Source of the DNA: Rhodopseudomonas palustris JSC-3b
GTDB taxonomy: Bacteria > Pseudomonadota > Alphaproteobacteria > Rhizobiales > Xanthobacteraceae
Direction: 5' to 3'
DNA: 64,000 nucleotides
NCBI GenBank assembly: GCA_000504425.1
Contig: KI632513.1
Coordinates: 2,506,119-2,570,118, forward strand
Below the pieces are notes generated by a model. The model was not told where the DNA came from, made no database searches, and saw only the letters and a list, made by a program, of their open reading frames with translations. Of this stretch, positions 36,387 to 46,578 are shown piece after piece. The position numbers and the translations under genes were made by a program. The first letter of the stretch is position 1, and every line of letters starts with the position of its first letter.

Positions 36387-36980
36387 CTCAGTTCTTCACA
36401 TGGGGTCCACGGGGATATCCCCTGGCAAGCTGCGGGGCCACGCCCAGCATGGCTTGCTGCTACTCACCTTCGCGCTGAGTCTGAGTCCGGCGAGAGTTTT
36501 CCGCAATATGGGTGTGGCCACAAATCGTCACGTCGCCAGGTTGGGCAACTTTGAGAAACAAAGACCGCAGTGAGCGGGGGGGTGTTGCTATGCATTGAAT
36601 GCTGCGCGTGCCCTCGCGATCCGGATTGACGAACAGACTTTTGCTAAAGGCTGTGGCCACAAACAACGCACCGGCCAATGCGAAGCAAGGCAGAATAAAT
36701 TTTTGTGATTTACGGGAGCGGGCGACAGCGACGGCTTCGCTGGCGGCCCGATATTTCGCGCCGGGACCACAATTCTTCGCTTGGAAGCCAACCGTCTTTC
36801 GCAGTCGGCCTTGCTTCTGTCACCCGAGAGGCAAGGTTTTTTCGCACGCCTACCGGCCTCCGGCGCCGTTCTTTCGCACCGGTCCGTGGCCACAAGAAGC
36901 TTCCCTGGCGCACAAGCATCGCCGAGAGTTCGCCTCCTCGGTAGGGGGCGGCGGCAGAGGCGCGGCAACCGACCCGAGCG
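36387..36980. other. Gene-free region with three GTGGCCACAA repeats (oriT/attP-arm candidate)
   Basis: About 594 bp without a convincing gene, between mobC and the integrase. The 10-bp sequence GTGGCCACAA, with its palindromic core TGTGGCCACA in the first two copies, occurs at 36513-36522, 36653-36662 and 36886-36895 in the same orientation. The spacings are 140 and 233 bp. Position next to mobC fits an oriT; position next to the integrase gene also fits recombinase arm sites. No nick site is recognised. Confidence 0.5.
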
Positions 36981-38807
36981 CTACCCCTTGTCGAGAACGG
37001 CAAAGTCAAATCGATAGAAATCCAGCGCCTGTTTGATCTCATCAGGCAGACGCAGAGTCGCCAATTGCTTCACTTCCGAGTCTCGCAGGGTACGCGATCC
37101 GTATTGACGCCCTACCGTCAACAAAGCATGCCCAGATTGTAGGTCGATGGTACGCTCAGCGACCCCACATTCCCGCACCCAGTCCTTGTAAAAGTGGCGG
37201 AGCGAGTGGAAGACCTCTGCTCTTTTTGAATGGATTTCAGCATCTCGGAAAACGCGCTGGAACCTCTTGGACGCCGTGTCTACGGGGCGCTTGATCGTCT
37301 TCGCGTGAAGATTGGGGAAAACCCATCTAGTTTGGTTGTGCGCCCAGGATACGAAACCGAGCCGTACAAGCTCCTCATGAAGGACGATGTATCGCAGTGA
37401 AGCGCGGTCGTTCTTGGTTGGCCGCCGAACACTCCCGTCATCGGTCGTTACTGGCCGGATGAGGTCGGCCACGTAGTGGCCGGCAATGGGCCTGATGTCA
37501 CTTGGTTGCAGAAAAACGAGTTCGCCGAGCCGCGCTCCCGTCAACGCGCCAAGCAAAGGCAACAGCACGTCGTCCGATCTAAGCACTCTGTCGGGTTTGA
37601 TAGTGGTCACCTTTTGAAAGAGCGTGGCAATCTGTGCAGGCTGGAGCGGCTTTCGAATGACCGACTGAGAATCGACTTTTGGAAGAATGGCAGCGGAGTT
37701 CTGAAAGGGATTCCGGATGTTGTACTGACCACATAGATAATTGAAGATTGTCTTGATCTTTCCGACGTAAGTTACCTTGATCGTCTTTGCTGTCAGCGGA
37801 TCGTCCCGCATCCGAGTAGACTTGTTCGCCGCGATGATCTCCGTGATCTTCATGTTTCGCCAGCGTGGCTTGACAGAATAGTTCGCGGGCACAAATCGGA
37901 GTTCTTGCGCGAAAGTCGTGAGGTCATCGAGCGTGTATTCATCGAGAGGCTTGTTTCCGACGATTCGCACGAAGGCGAACAGCCTATTTTTTAGGTACTT
38001 ATACTCCTTGTTTCCGAGGCCAAGGCCAATTCGCTTCAGCTTCAGATACTTCCGCCCAGCCCGGACGAGCGTTGGCTTCTCAGGGAACAGCTTGTCGTTG
38101 ATGCGGACTTGCTGAGCGGCTTGACGCTCCATGGTTGTATGAACCGACTGGGCGCGGTGGGCGTACTCCTCGCTTGCTAGCTTGAGGCGCCGTCGCGTTT
38201 CTAAGAGAGCTGGTGCGAGCTTGGTTGGATCGCCGCCGCACTGCTCCATGGCCTCCATAAGATCGTAATATTCCCCGGCCATCGATCCATACATGGCATC
38301 CGAGGCCCGGACCGCTTCTCTCAGTTGAATGAGGTCGGTCTGATCCTGAGCATGCTGTTCGATCAGTTCTCGCGCGAACTCCTGCCATGACGCCGTCAAA
38401 GAACAGACTTGCTCGACGGCCTTTGCGATCTCGCGTGAAGAGCCTCGCGACGGAACGTGTGTCTCGAAGTTCGTGATGAACTCCATCCGCTGCGTGAGTT
38501 CGCGCGTTATCCTCGCCCGAATTCGTTTGAGGTCTTCCTCCTCACGTTCGTGCGGTGACGGCTGGCTCTCGTCGAATTCGTCTTCGTCCTGATGGTTTCT
38601 TCGCAACGAATGGAGTGTCACGGCTCTGAACTCGGCTTCGGCGTGGCCGGCGAGAAGGCGTGCGACGCGGCGCGCTTCTTCGGCGGACAGAGATGGAAGC
38701 GGAATCCGTATCGGCGTTGCGCCTAAGATTCGATGAAGCTGCTGGGGTGGCCGAATTTGAAAGTGCCAACGGGTATTTCGGCACCACAAATAGGAGGCTT
38801 TTTTCAT
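36981..38807 (-). CDS. Tyrosine integrase of the element
   Basis: A 608-aa site-specific recombinase. An N-terminal charged helical part (about 1-250) precedes an SAM-like core-binding domain (about 255-380) and a catalytic domain (about 400-580). The catalytic residues are visible: the first Arg in LGALTGARLGEL, H534-x-x-R537 (HSLRHFY), H560 (SGHALLTVG) and Tyr569 (RQYGSRT). It is longer than the classical 350-400 aa phage type, matching large integrases of integrative elements. The gene ends at its 36981 boundary and its start faces the tRNA-Ser gene 70 nt away. It catalyses integration into the 3' end of that tRNA. Confidence 0.92.
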   Translation of the reverse strand: MKKASYLWCRNTRWHFQIRPPQQLHRILGATPIRIPLPSLSAEEARRVARLLAGHAEAEFRAVTLHSLRRNHQDEDEFDESQPSPHEREEEDLKRIRARITRELTQRMEFITNFETHVPSRGSSREIAKAVEQVCSLTASWQEFARELIEQHAQDQTDLIQLREAVRASDAMYGSMAGEYYDLMEAMEQCGGDPTKLAPALLETRRRLKLASEEYAHRAQSVHTTMERQAAQQVRINDKLFPEKPTLVRAGRKYLKLKRIGLGLGNKEYKYLKNRLFAFVRIVGNKPLDEYTLDDLTTFAQELRFVPANYSVKPRWRNMKITEIIAANKSTRMRDDPLTAKTIKVTYVGKIKTIFNYLCGQYNIRNPFQNSAAILPKVDSQSVIRKPLQPAQIATLFQKVTTIKPDRVLRSDDVLLPLLGALTGARLGELVFLQPSDIRPIAGHYVADLIRPVTTDDGSVRRPTKNDRASLRYIVLHEELVRLGFVSWAHNQTRWVFPNLHAKTIKRPVDTASKRFQRVFRDAEIHSKRAEVFHSLRHFYKDWVRECGVAERTIDLQSGHALLTVGRQYGSRTLRDSEVKQLATLRLPDEIKQALDFYRFDFAVLDKG

Positions 38808-38875
38808 GTGTACGAAGCCGTGTACGAGAGGCTGAAAATACCTCCGACTTCGCTTTATGAATCAATGGGTTCGAG

Positions 38876-38891
38876 ATGGCGGAGAGAGTGG
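38876..38891. repeat. Right attachment-site repeat of the element
   Basis: ATGGCGGAGAGAGTGG, identical to 23594-23609. It covers the encoded CCA, the discriminator base and the acceptor stem of tRNA-Ser, so integration regenerates a working tRNA. Confidence 0.85.
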
Positions 38892-38966
38892 GATTCGAAC
38901 CCACGGTACAGTTTCCCGTACACACGCTTTCCAAGCGTGCGCCTTAAGCCACTCGGCCATCTCTCC
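38877..38966 (-). tRNA. tRNA-Ser (anticodon GGA)
   Basis: A 90-nt gene including an encoded CCA. The acceptor stem pairs GGAGAGA with TCTCTCC. The anticodon stem-loop is CACGC-TTGGAAA-GCGTG, giving anticodon GGA. A long variable arm (GTACGGG...CTGTAC region) is typical of serine tRNAs. The T arm contains GGTTCGAATCC. It is the integration site of the adjacent element. Confidence 0.96.
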
Positions 38967-39330
38967 GGGCGCCTTCTCATGACGGGCTGCGCGCCATTTT
39001 GCAAGAGCCGCGCGCAAAGCCGGGGCAATTTATCCAAGCAATTGAAATGTCCGGTGGATTTTCTGAAGCAGGACGGCTGGAAAGCAGCCCCGGCGTTGCC
39101 TGAGGCGGCGCGGGCTGCCGTCGCGCGGCTTGAGCGGGCCCGCGCCGCGACTCAAGCCCTGGGCCAGAGGCACCCCTGTTGACCAACAACCAGCCATGGC
39201 AGGCCGTCCGCCCAGATCGAACGCCCCTGCCCTCAGCCAGCGGCAGCACCGGGCCATGACCTCACGAGGTCAGCGGCACGGCCAACCACCGGGTCACCTG
39301 AACCGGCGGCCGCAACGCGCTGCGGCGCCA
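38967..39330. other. Intergenic region between tRNA-Ser and otsA
   Basis: About 364 bp, GC-rich. It must contain the tRNA promoter on the right side of the tRNA. No convincing gene is seen. The proline- and arginine-rich ORFs here are shadow-like. Confidence 0.5.
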
Positions 39331-40839
39331 TCAGTTGAAACGAAAACCTTCGCCGCTGACGCTGCGCAGCGCTGGCAGCTCCGGCCGCGGCGCCGTCATC
39401 AAAGGCGGCGCCTCGCTCCATCCTGGCTCCGCGCAGCCCGCCTCGTCGTCGGGCTGGTTGGCGAGATGCGCGGCCTGCAACGCCGCGACATAGTCCGAGA
39501 ACCAGGTGTGGATCGAGCGCTGTTGCAGCTTGGCCATCATCGCTTCCCAGCGCATGCGCCGCTCGTTTTGCGGCATGGCGAGCGCCAGTGCCAGCGTGCG
39601 CGCCATGCCCTGCACGTCATGCGGATTGACCAATAGCGCGCTGTCGAGCTCGTCGGCGGCGCCGGCGAATTTCGACAGCACCAGCACGCCAGGATCAACC
39701 GGGTTCTGAGCCGCGACATATTCCTTGGCGACCAGATTCATGCCGTCCTGCACCGGCGTCACCAGCCCGACCTGCGCGCTGCGATAAAGGCCGGCCAGCA
39801 CCGTCTGGCCAAATCCCTTATTGAGATAGCGGATCGGCGTCCAGTCGACTTCGCCATGCCGGCCATTGACGTCGCTGACCAGCTTGGCGAGCTCGCCTTG
39901 CAGCGCGCCATAGGCATCGATGGTGCCGCGTGACGGTGTTGCGATTTGCAGCAGCGACACCGCGCGCCGCAGCCCGGGCTGCGCGGTCAGCATCTGATCG
40001 AACGCGCTGATGCGATGCATCAAACCCTTGGAATAATCGAGCCGATCGACGCCGATGATTAGTTTCTCGTCGCGGTTCAGGCTGCGGCGCAGCCGTGATA
40101 CTTCGGGATGCGAACTGGCACGCACCGCCTGCGCGGCGAATTTGTCGGCGTCGATGCCGATCGGGAACACGGCACAACGCGACATGCCATAGCGTGAGCT
40201 GACAGTGTCGCCGTCCACCGCGTAATGCAGTTCTGTGCTGAGATAGTCCAAGAAATTATGGCGATCATCGGCGGTCTGAAAGCCGATCAGATCATAGGCC
40301 AGCATCGCCTCGATCAGCTCGCGATGATTGGGCACGCCGGTGATGGTGGTGACCGATGGCCAGGGCGTATGCAGGAAAAAGCCGATCGGCTCGGTGACGC
40401 CCAGGCTGCGCAACTCGGCGCCGAGCGCCAGAAAATGATAGTCCTGAATCCAGAACGCCGCGTCCGGCTTGCGGAACCGGAGCAGCGTGCGCGCCATGAA
40501 AGCGTTGACCTCGCGATAGGATTTGTAGTCCTCATGCGAGACCCGCACCAGATCAAGCCGCGAATGCAACGCCGGCCACAGCGCCGAATTGGCAAAGCCC
40601 TCATAATAGCCGGCATAATGCGCGGCCGGCAGTTCCACCATCGCCAGCGCGCCGGCGCCGAGCGCCTCGATCGCAGTGAATGGATCTTTCTGGCTAGACT
40701 CTCGCAGGCGATCACTGGAGCCGACCCAGATCGCACCCGTTTTTTCCACGACGGGCAACAGCGCTGCGGCAAGCCCGCCGGTTAAAGGCTCATTGGCCGC
40801 GGCACGCGCTACCCTGTTCGAGACGACGATGAGCTTCAC
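39331..40839 (-). CDS. otsA: Trehalose-6-phosphate synthase
   Basis: A 502-aa GT20 enzyme making trehalose-6-phosphate from UDP-glucose and glucose-6-phosphate for osmotic and desiccation protection. The GTG at 40839 is chosen because GGGAGGGG lies just upstream and MKLIVVSNRVA is the normal family start. Motifs are IQDYHFLALGAEL, GVDRLDYSKGL (substrate loop), LVAKEYVAAQN and VLSKFAGAADEL. The last 45 residues form a variable tail. A GGAAC-N17-GTT promoter candidate lies about 90-110 nt upstream (40927-40951). otsB is the next gene, 338 nt upstream on the same strand. Confidence 0.95.
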   Translation of the reverse strand: MKLIVVSNRVARAAANEPLTGGLAAALLPVVEKTGAIWVGSSDRLRESSQKDPFTAIEALGAGALAMVELPAAHYAGYYEGFANSALWPALHSRLDLVRVSHEDYKSYREVNAFMARTLLRFRKPDAAFWIQDYHFLALGAELRSLGVTEPIGFFLHTPWPSVTTITGVPNHRELIEAMLAYDLIGFQTADDRHNFLDYLSTELHYAVDGDTVSSRYGMSRCAVFPIGIDADKFAAQAVRASSHPEVSRLRRSLNRDEKLIIGVDRLDYSKGLMHRISAFDQMLTAQPGLRRAVSLLQIATPSRGTIDAYGALQGELAKLVSDVNGRHGEVDWTPIRYLNKGFGQTVLAGLYRSAQVGLVTPVQDGMNLVAKEYVAAQNPVDPGVLVLSKFAGAADELDSALLVNPHDVQGMARTLALALAMPQNERRMRWEAMMAKLQQRSIHTWFSDYVAALQAAHLANQPDDEAGCAEPGWSEAPPLMTAPRPELPALRSVSGEGFRFN

Positions 40840-40926
40840 TGGGGTCCCCTCCCGGTTCGCCTGTTCGATCTTCCAACACAGCCTTCCAAGACAACGAAGG
40901 TCCAAGACAACGAAGGTCGGAAGATA

Positions 40927-40951
40927 AACAGCCGTTCATCGATATCGTTCC
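40927..40951 (-). promoter_or_regulatory. EcfG-type general stress promoter candidate for otsA
   Basis: On the minus strand GGAAC is followed by 17 bases and GTT, matching the alphaproteobacterial EcfG (general stress response sigma) pattern GGAAC-N16-18-GTT. The predicted start would be about 80 nt before the otsA GTG. Trehalose genes are a classic EcfG target in this group. The match is by eye; the -10 reads TGTT rather than the common CGTT. Confidence 0.6.
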
Positions 40952-41076
40952 GGGAACTTGGTGATGCTTTGCGGCTGTAATGCGTCGCTCGCAGTGCAAT
41001 GCCCTCAGATCGCAGCGAAATCGCGCGTGCACCCGGAAGGATAGTTCAAGATGCGGACGTGGAACGGCTAATCACG

Positions 41077-41108
41077 GGTTCCAGTTCAGTCATCATGGTT
41101 CCAGTTCA
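41077..41108. repeat. Short direct repeat upstream of otsA
   Basis: GGTTCCAGTTCA occurs at 41077-41088 and 41097-41108, 20 bp apart, with a looser third copy (AAGTTCCAAT) about 20 nt on. On the minus strand the unit contains GGAAC. It could bind a regulator on the same face of the helix; the function is unknown. Confidence 0.4.
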
Positions 41109-41177
41109 AAATCATTCGCTGCAAGTTCCAATGGCGGAACTAATCATGACTCGCATTGGCCATGCTCTTGTCAGCGA

Positions 41178-41975
41178 TCAGGGCTGGGCGAGCCATTGCG
41201 CCAGCCAGCGGCGCACATCGCGCGGTGCAGCGAACACGCCGTCAACGCCGGTCGCATGACGGCCGACAGAATAAGCCAAGCCACGCAGATCGGGCATGAT
41301 CGCAAACACCGTCTCGTCGGTGACGTCATCACCAATGAACATCGGCCGCCGGCCGCGGAACGGCGGATGGCGCAGCAATTCGCGCACGCCGCTCGCTTTG
41401 GTGACGCCGGCCGGTTTGATCTCACACACCGCCTTGCCGGGCAGCACATCAAACGGCACGCTCGGCAGATCGGCGCGGATCACCGACACCGCCTCATAGA
41501 TCGCGCGTTCCGCATGCGGTGCCTGCCGATAATGCAGCGCCAGCGCATAGCCTTTGTCTTCCAGCAGAATGCGCGGATCGAGTGCTGCAATCGCCGCCAG
41601 CCGCAGCTTCAATTGATCATTGATCGGCGGCGCGTGCGCCGCGATCGCGTCGGTGTCCGCGCAGATACGCATTTCCGCGCCGTGGCCGCCGATCGCCGCA
41701 AAGCGCACCGGCGCAAAGATCCGATCGATATCGGCGAGCGAACGGCCGCTCACCAGCGCCAAAGCGCCGCCGGCGCGCTGCTGCAACGCGATCAACATGG
41801 GGCCGAGCCCAGCGGGCACCACCACCTCATGCGGGGTCGGCGCCAGATCGAGCAATGTGCCATCGATGTCGAGCAGGATCGCGCAGTGCGCGAATGACGG
41901 CAGTTCATGATGCGCGGGTGTGGCAGCGAGCACCTGATCGGCACCGCCAAGTTGCTGAACCACGTCCTGCTTCAT
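41178..41975 (-). CDS. otsB: Trehalose-6-phosphate phosphatase
   Basis: A 265-aa HAD-superfamily phosphatase that releases trehalose. Motif I is LLDIDGTLLDLAPTP (nucleophile Asp in DIDGT) and motif IV is FIGDDVTDETVF. LVSGRSLADIDRIF carries the SGR of motif II. The ATG at 41975 follows GGAGTGAGATCGA, and the MFS gene stop lies 7 nt upstream, so the two are coupled. otsA follows after 338 nt, so OtsA may also be read from its own promoter. Length is normal. Confidence 0.94.
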   Translation of the reverse strand: MKQDVVQQLGGADQVLAATPAHHELPSFAHCAILLDIDGTLLDLAPTPHEVVVPAGLGPMLIALQQRAGGALALVSGRSLADIDRIFAPVRFAAIGGHGAEMRICADTDAIAAHAPPINDQLKLRLAAIAALDPRILLEDKGYALALHYRQAPHAERAIYEAVSVIRADLPSVPFDVLPGKAVCEIKPAGVTKASGVRELLRHPPFRGRRPMFIGDDVTDETVFAIMPDLRGLAYSVGRHATGVDGVFAAPRDVRRWLAQWLAQP

Positions 41976-41981
41976 TCGATC

Positions 41982-43454
41982 TCACTCCACCGCTGCCAAC
42001 GGCCGCGCCACGGATTCCAGCGAGCGCCGCTCGGCGGCGATACCATAGCGGCGTGACACAATCGCGGCGACCAGCATCAATGCCGCGCCAAGCAGATAGC
42101 CGGCGAACACGCTGGTGCGCGAGCCGCTGTCGATCAGCGCGCCAAACAGCGCAGGGCCGATCACACCGCCAATTCCGGTTCCGATCGCATAGAACAGCGC
42201 AATCGCCAGCGCACGGATCTCAAGCGGAAAAGTCTCGCTGACGGTGAGATAGGCGGCGCTCGCGGCGGGCGAAGCGAAGAAGAAAATCACCATCCAGGCG
42301 ATGGTCTGGGTCTGGGCGCTGAGCACGCCGATGGAAAACAGATAGCCCGATAACGCCAATAGCAGCCCGGAAGTTCCATAGGTCAGCGGGATCATCACCC
42401 GCCGCCCGAGCGTATCGAACAGCCGGCCAAGCAGCAGCGGGCCGAGAAAATTGCCGGCGGCGAAGGGCAGGATGTACCAGCCGACCTGGCTGGCGCCGAT
42501 GCCGTAAAAATCGGTCAGCACCAGCGCATAGGTGAAGAAGATCGCGTTGTAGAAAAACGCCTGCGCGGTCATCAGCGTCAGCCCCACGAAGGCGCGGCGC
42601 CGATGGGGGACAAGCAGCGTATGCGCGGCCTCGCGCAGCGGCGTGTGGCTGCGCATCCGCAGGCGGATTTTCGGCAGCTGCAGCGAACCATCATGGCGCG
42701 CGCCCTGCTCGATCTCGGCGACGATGCGCTGCGCCTGCTCAGGATGGCCATGGATCATCAGCCAGCGCGGGCTTTCCGGAATCCAGAAGCGCATCACGAA
42801 CACCACCAGCCCGAGCCCCGCGCCGCTGAAATAAGCGAGCCGCCAGCCGGTTTCCGGATCGATCACCGCCGGATCGAGCAGCACGATCGCGGCCACCGCG
42901 CCGAGCGCGGCACCGAGCCAAAAACTGCCATTGATCACGAGGTCGGTGAAGCCGCGATAACGCGCCGGCACCAGTTCCTGAATGGTGGAATTGATCGCGG
43001 TGTATTCGCCGCCGATGCCCGCGCCGGTGAGAAAGCGGAACAGCGCGTAGCTCGCCAGATTCCACGACAGCGCCGTGGCCGCGGTGGCGGTGAGATAGAG
43101 CGCCAGAGTAATGAAGAACAGCTTCTTGCGGCCGATGCGGTCGGTGAGCCAGCCAAAGCCGAGCGCGCCCAGCACCGCGCCGGCGAGATAGGCGCTGTTG
43201 GCGATGCCGACATCGAGATTGGAAAAGCGCATCACCGCGCTGTCCTTGAGCGCGCCGGACAGCGCACCGGCCAAGGTCACTTCCAGGCCGTCGAGAATCC
43301 AGGTGATGCCGAGCGCCAGCACCACGCGGGTGTGAAAGCCGCTCCAGCGCAGCCGGTCGAGCCGCGCGGGAATGTCCGTCTCGATCAGCCGCGCGTCCTC
43401 GCCCGCCGGCACCGCCACAGCGGCTGCGGGAGCGAGCGGACGCGGATCGTTCAT
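41982..43454 (-). CDS. MFS transporter, metabolite:H+ symporter-like
   Basis: A 490-aa major facilitator with twelve predicted helices. GWLTDRIGRKKLFF between helices 2 and 3 is the MFS motif, and RFLTGAGIGGEYTAINS follows in helix 4-5, as in the metabolite:H+ symporter/sugar-transporter branch. The ATG at 43454 has GGAGG 6 nt before. The stop lies 7 nt from otsB, so it is operon-linked to trehalose synthesis. The substrate is not predictable; a sugar or organic acid is likely. Confidence 0.87.
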   Translation of the reverse strand: MNDPRPLAPAAAVAVPAGEDARLIETDIPARLDRLRWSGFHTRVVLALGITWILDGLEVTLAGALSGALKDSAVMRFSNLDVGIANSAYLAGAVLGALGFGWLTDRIGRKKLFFITLALYLTATAATALSWNLASYALFRFLTGAGIGGEYTAINSTIQELVPARYRGFTDLVINGSFWLGAALGAVAAIVLLDPAVIDPETGWRLAYFSGAGLGLVVFVMRFWIPESPRWLMIHGHPEQAQRIVAEIEQGARHDGSLQLPKIRLRMRSHTPLREAAHTLLVPHRRRAFVGLTLMTAQAFFYNAIFFTYALVLTDFYGIGASQVGWYILPFAAGNFLGPLLLGRLFDTLGRRVMIPLTYGTSGLLLALSGYLFSIGVLSAQTQTIAWMVIFFFASPAASAAYLTVSETFPLEIRALAIALFYAIGTGIGGVIGPALFGALIDSGSRTSVFAGYLLGAALMLVAAIVSRRYGIAAERRSLESVARPLAAVE

Positions 43455-43602
43455 GAAGCGGCCTCCGGCAGCAGGGCGGTGATGATCCGCCTCGTCAGCC
43501 GCACGGCGCGGCCAAGAGGCCGGGCATCAACCGGGTCGCACGGCGCCGGTTCCGATCATGAGCAGCAGCAAACCACGCGGACCGGCTAAGCCCTACAGCA
43601 CA

Positions 43603-43625
43603 ATGCCCGGCACGAGGCCGGGCAT
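43603..43625 (-). terminator. Hairpin after the chemoreceptor gene
   Basis: ATGCCCGGC and GCCGGGCAT form a 9-bp perfect stem around ACGAG, about 40 nt past the stop of the minus-strand chemoreceptor gene at 43666. No T-run follows. Confidence 0.45.
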
Positions 43626-43665
43626 GGCATGTTGCGTCTTTCGCTGTGTGGCTGCTGCGCCGCAG

Positions 43666-45711
43666 CTAGGCGGCGCGGATATTGGCCATGAAGCGCTCAA
43701 GCTCGGCACGCAGCCGGGTGCTCTCGGTGGACAGGCTGCGCGCCGATTGCAGCACCTGGGACGATGCGGTTCCGGTCTCGGCAGCGCCGCGATTGACGGC
43801 ATTGATGTCGCCAGCGACCTCGGCGGTGCCATGGGCGACATTTTGCACGCTCTGCGCAATCTCGCGGGTTGCCGAGCCCTGCTGCGCCACCGCGCTGGCG
43901 ATGGTGGCCGCGATCGTGGAAATCTGGCCGATCGTGTCGTCGATCTGCTTGATCGCCGCCACCGACTCCGCGGTCGCGCCCTGCATTTCGGCGACTTGAG
44001 CGGCAATTTCCTCGGTGGCCTTGGCGGTCTGGCTCGCCAGCGATTTCACCTCCGAAGCCACCACGGCAAAGCCGCGGCCCGCCTCGCCGGCGCGCGCCGC
44101 TTCGATGGTGGCATTGAGCGCCAGCAGATTGGTTTGTTCGGCAATCGCGGTGATCAGCTTGACCACCTCGCCGATCTGCTCGGCGGCCCGGCTGAGCTTG
44201 CCGATGCGCTCGTCGGTCTGCCGCGCCTGCGCCACCGCACCCTCGGCGATCCGGCTCGATTGCTCGACCTGGCGGCTGATCTCGCCAACCGATGCCGACA
44301 GCTGCTCGGTGGCGGTCGCCACCGCCTGCACATCGGACGACGCGCTCGACGACACGCCCGCCACCCGGCTGGAAAGCGTCTGCGTGGTTTCGACGGTCCT
44401 TGTCAGCGTGCCCGCGGCATCTTCCAGCTCAGAGGCTGAGGCCGAGACATGGGCCACGATGGTGCCGACCGCGGTTTCAAATTCGTCGGCGAACCGGATC
44501 AGTTCGGCGCGCCGCGCCGCAGCGGCCGCCTGGGTCTGGGTCTCCTGGGCATGGGCGTCGAGCTCGGCCTTGCGCACCGCTTCGACCTTAAAAGCCTCCA
44601 CGGCTGCGGCCATGTCGCCGATCTCGTCGCGGCGGCCGAGCCCCGGCAGCACCACGTCGAAATCGCCGCTCGCCAGCCGGCGCATCGCCGCGCACATCTC
44701 GGTCATCGGCTTGGACATGCCGCGGCCGAGCAGGAATGCCAGCGCCACACCCAGCAAAAAGCCGCCAATGCCGAGCACCGCCACCAGCCGCTCGGTGCCG
44801 CGCACGGTGGCATCGGATTCCTGTTCGAGCCGCTGTTGCTCGGCCAAAAGATCGGCCTTCATCGCCGCCGAACTCTGGCTGATCGCCACCGCCGAATTGG
44901 TCATCTGCGCCACCAGCCCGTCGATCGCCTTGGCATTGCTGATCAGCTTGATCAGCGCGGCGCGGTAGCCGTCGAGCAGGTCGGTGATCTCTTTCAGCTT
45001 GGCCGTGACGGTGCTGTTGTCGGATGAAATCGCGGCGATCGAGTTTTCGACGAATTTCAGCCGCGCCACCGCGCTATCTGCCACGGCCGGATCGGCCTTG
45101 ATGACAAAGGTGTTTACCAGCGCCGAGGCCGCCGCATATTGGCCGCCGACCTGCTTGGCGCCGAGTTCCACCGCGGGCAGTTCCTCATCGGCGGCGATGC
45201 TGGCGAGATCGTCGAGCTTGTAGCGCAGGCTGGTGCCGCCGCGCACCAGCTGGTTCTGGGTGACGCGGGCGCTGTCGGCCTTGAGCGCGATGATTTCGGC
45301 AAACAGCTTGGTGAAATTGCTGAATTCGGCGGCAAGCCGCGTGATCCGTTCCTGCCGGCCGCTGTTGCGGGTCGCCGCCAGCGACTGCTCGATCGCCTGT
45401 TTCAGCGCGGCCTCGGCAGCGAGCGCCGCTTTGGCGTCTTCGTCCTTGCCGGTCACCACAAAATAGCGGGTTCCCGCCTGATAGGCGGTCAGTTCCCGGT
45501 CGATATTGCGGGCGAGATCGGATTCGGCAACGCCGGCGCGATAGCTGCTGACCACGCCCGAGACCCGCTCAAAGCCAAGATAGGCGAGGCCCATACTGAC
45601 AGCGGTGATGCCGAGAACGGCCGCAAAGCCCAAAGTGATCTTGCCGCGAAAGCGCAGCGCTGGCAGCCGGGCGGCAGTGCCCCCCGTTCCGGTCGAACCC
45701 GAATAAGTCAC
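43666..45711 (-). CDS. Methyl-accepting chemotaxis protein
   Basis: A 681-aa membrane chemoreceptor. TM1 is near 28-48, then a periplasmic helical four-helix-type sensor (about 50-310), TM2 ([15 protein letters not shown], near 316-332), HAMP ([19 protein letters not shown]) and an MCP signalling domain (about 390-680). The tip is [21 protein letters not shown] followed by [13 protein letters not shown]. It signals to CheA. The ligand is unknown. It diverges from the coxS-like gene, with a 260-bp shared promoter region. Confidence 0.93.
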   Translation of the reverse strand: MTYSGSTGTGGTAARLPALRFRGKITLGFAAVLGITAVSMGLAYLGFERVSGVVSSYRAGVAESDLARNIDRELTAYQAGTRYFVVTGKDEDAKAALAAEAALKQAIEQSLAATRNSGRQERITRLAAEFSNFTKLFAEIIALKADSARVTQNQLVRGGTSLRYKLDDLASIAADEELPAVELGAKQVGGQYAAASALVNTFVIKADPAVADSAVARLKFVENSIAAISSDNSTVTAKLKEITDLLDGYRAALIKLISNAKAIDGLVAQMTNSAVAISQSSAAMKADLLAEQQRLEQESDATVRGTERLVAVLGIGGFLLGVALAFLLGRGMSKPMTEMCAAMRRLASGDFDVVLPGLGRRDEIGDMAAAVEAFKVEAVRKAELDAHAQETQTQAAAAARRAELIRFADEFETAVGTIVAHVSASASELEDAAGTLTRTVETTQTLSSRVAGVSSSASSDVQAVATATEQLSASVGEISRQVEQSSRIAEGAVAQARQTDERIGKLSRAAEQIGEVVKLITAIAEQTNLLALNATIEAARAGEAGRGFAVVASEVKSLASQTAKATEEIAAQVAEMQGATAESVAAIKQIDDTIGQISTIAATIASAVAQQGSATREIAQSVQNVAHGTAEVAGDINAVNRGAAETGTASSQVLQSARSLSTESTRLRAELERFMANIRAA

Positions 45712-45972
45712 GTCTACCCCCGTTTCTTAGTTATCAGTCGCGGTGCCTCCGGGGTCAGGCCGAGCGAAGGCGTGCTGCACGCTAACTCGCAACCGCTAAA
45801 GTCGCGTAAATCCACGGTTGTGGAGTTTACCAGGGTGCGATGACGGTTCCGGCCGGGTTCCACAGGTGCAATGCAGCATCGGCAACATCCCAAGCCCGCG
45901 GCGAAATTCCCGTTGCAAACTTCGGCGGCCGTGCTTCTAATCGGACTAATTAAAAAGTAGCGGGAGGTTCGG

Positions 45973-46458
<486 letters not shown>

Positions 46459-46578
46459 CGGCACAGCCACACAGAGCGCTGCGGCGGCAGCGCCGCGCGA
46501 CAAGCTTAACCGAACGACAAGCGGCTGCGATCCGCTGGCTGACAGCGCGCTCGACCAGCCCGCCAAGGGAGAGATCGC

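Larger units (their letters stand above)
23594..38891. mobile_element. Integrative mobilizable element in tRNA-Ser(GGA)
   Basis: A 15.3-kb element bounded by a 16-bp perfect direct repeat (23594-23609 and 38876-38891) equal to the tRNA-Ser 3' end. A tyrosine integrase sits next to the tRNA, and MobC plus a relaxase are encoded. No type IV secretion genes are visible, so it is mobilizable rather than self-transmissible. The cargo is defensive: type I restriction-modification, an Mrr-like enzyme and a UDG-like operon. AT-rich intergenic patches (24344-24480, 26870-27010) and the tract inside hsdS differ from the flanking chromosome. All genes are on the minus strand, from integrase at the right to the RHH protein at the left. 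Confidence 0.88.

Noticed and set aside
36599-37036. Reading frames in the mobC-integrase gap
   Set aside because: Arginine/alanine-rich frames on both strands without ribosome sites; the region reads better as non-coding.
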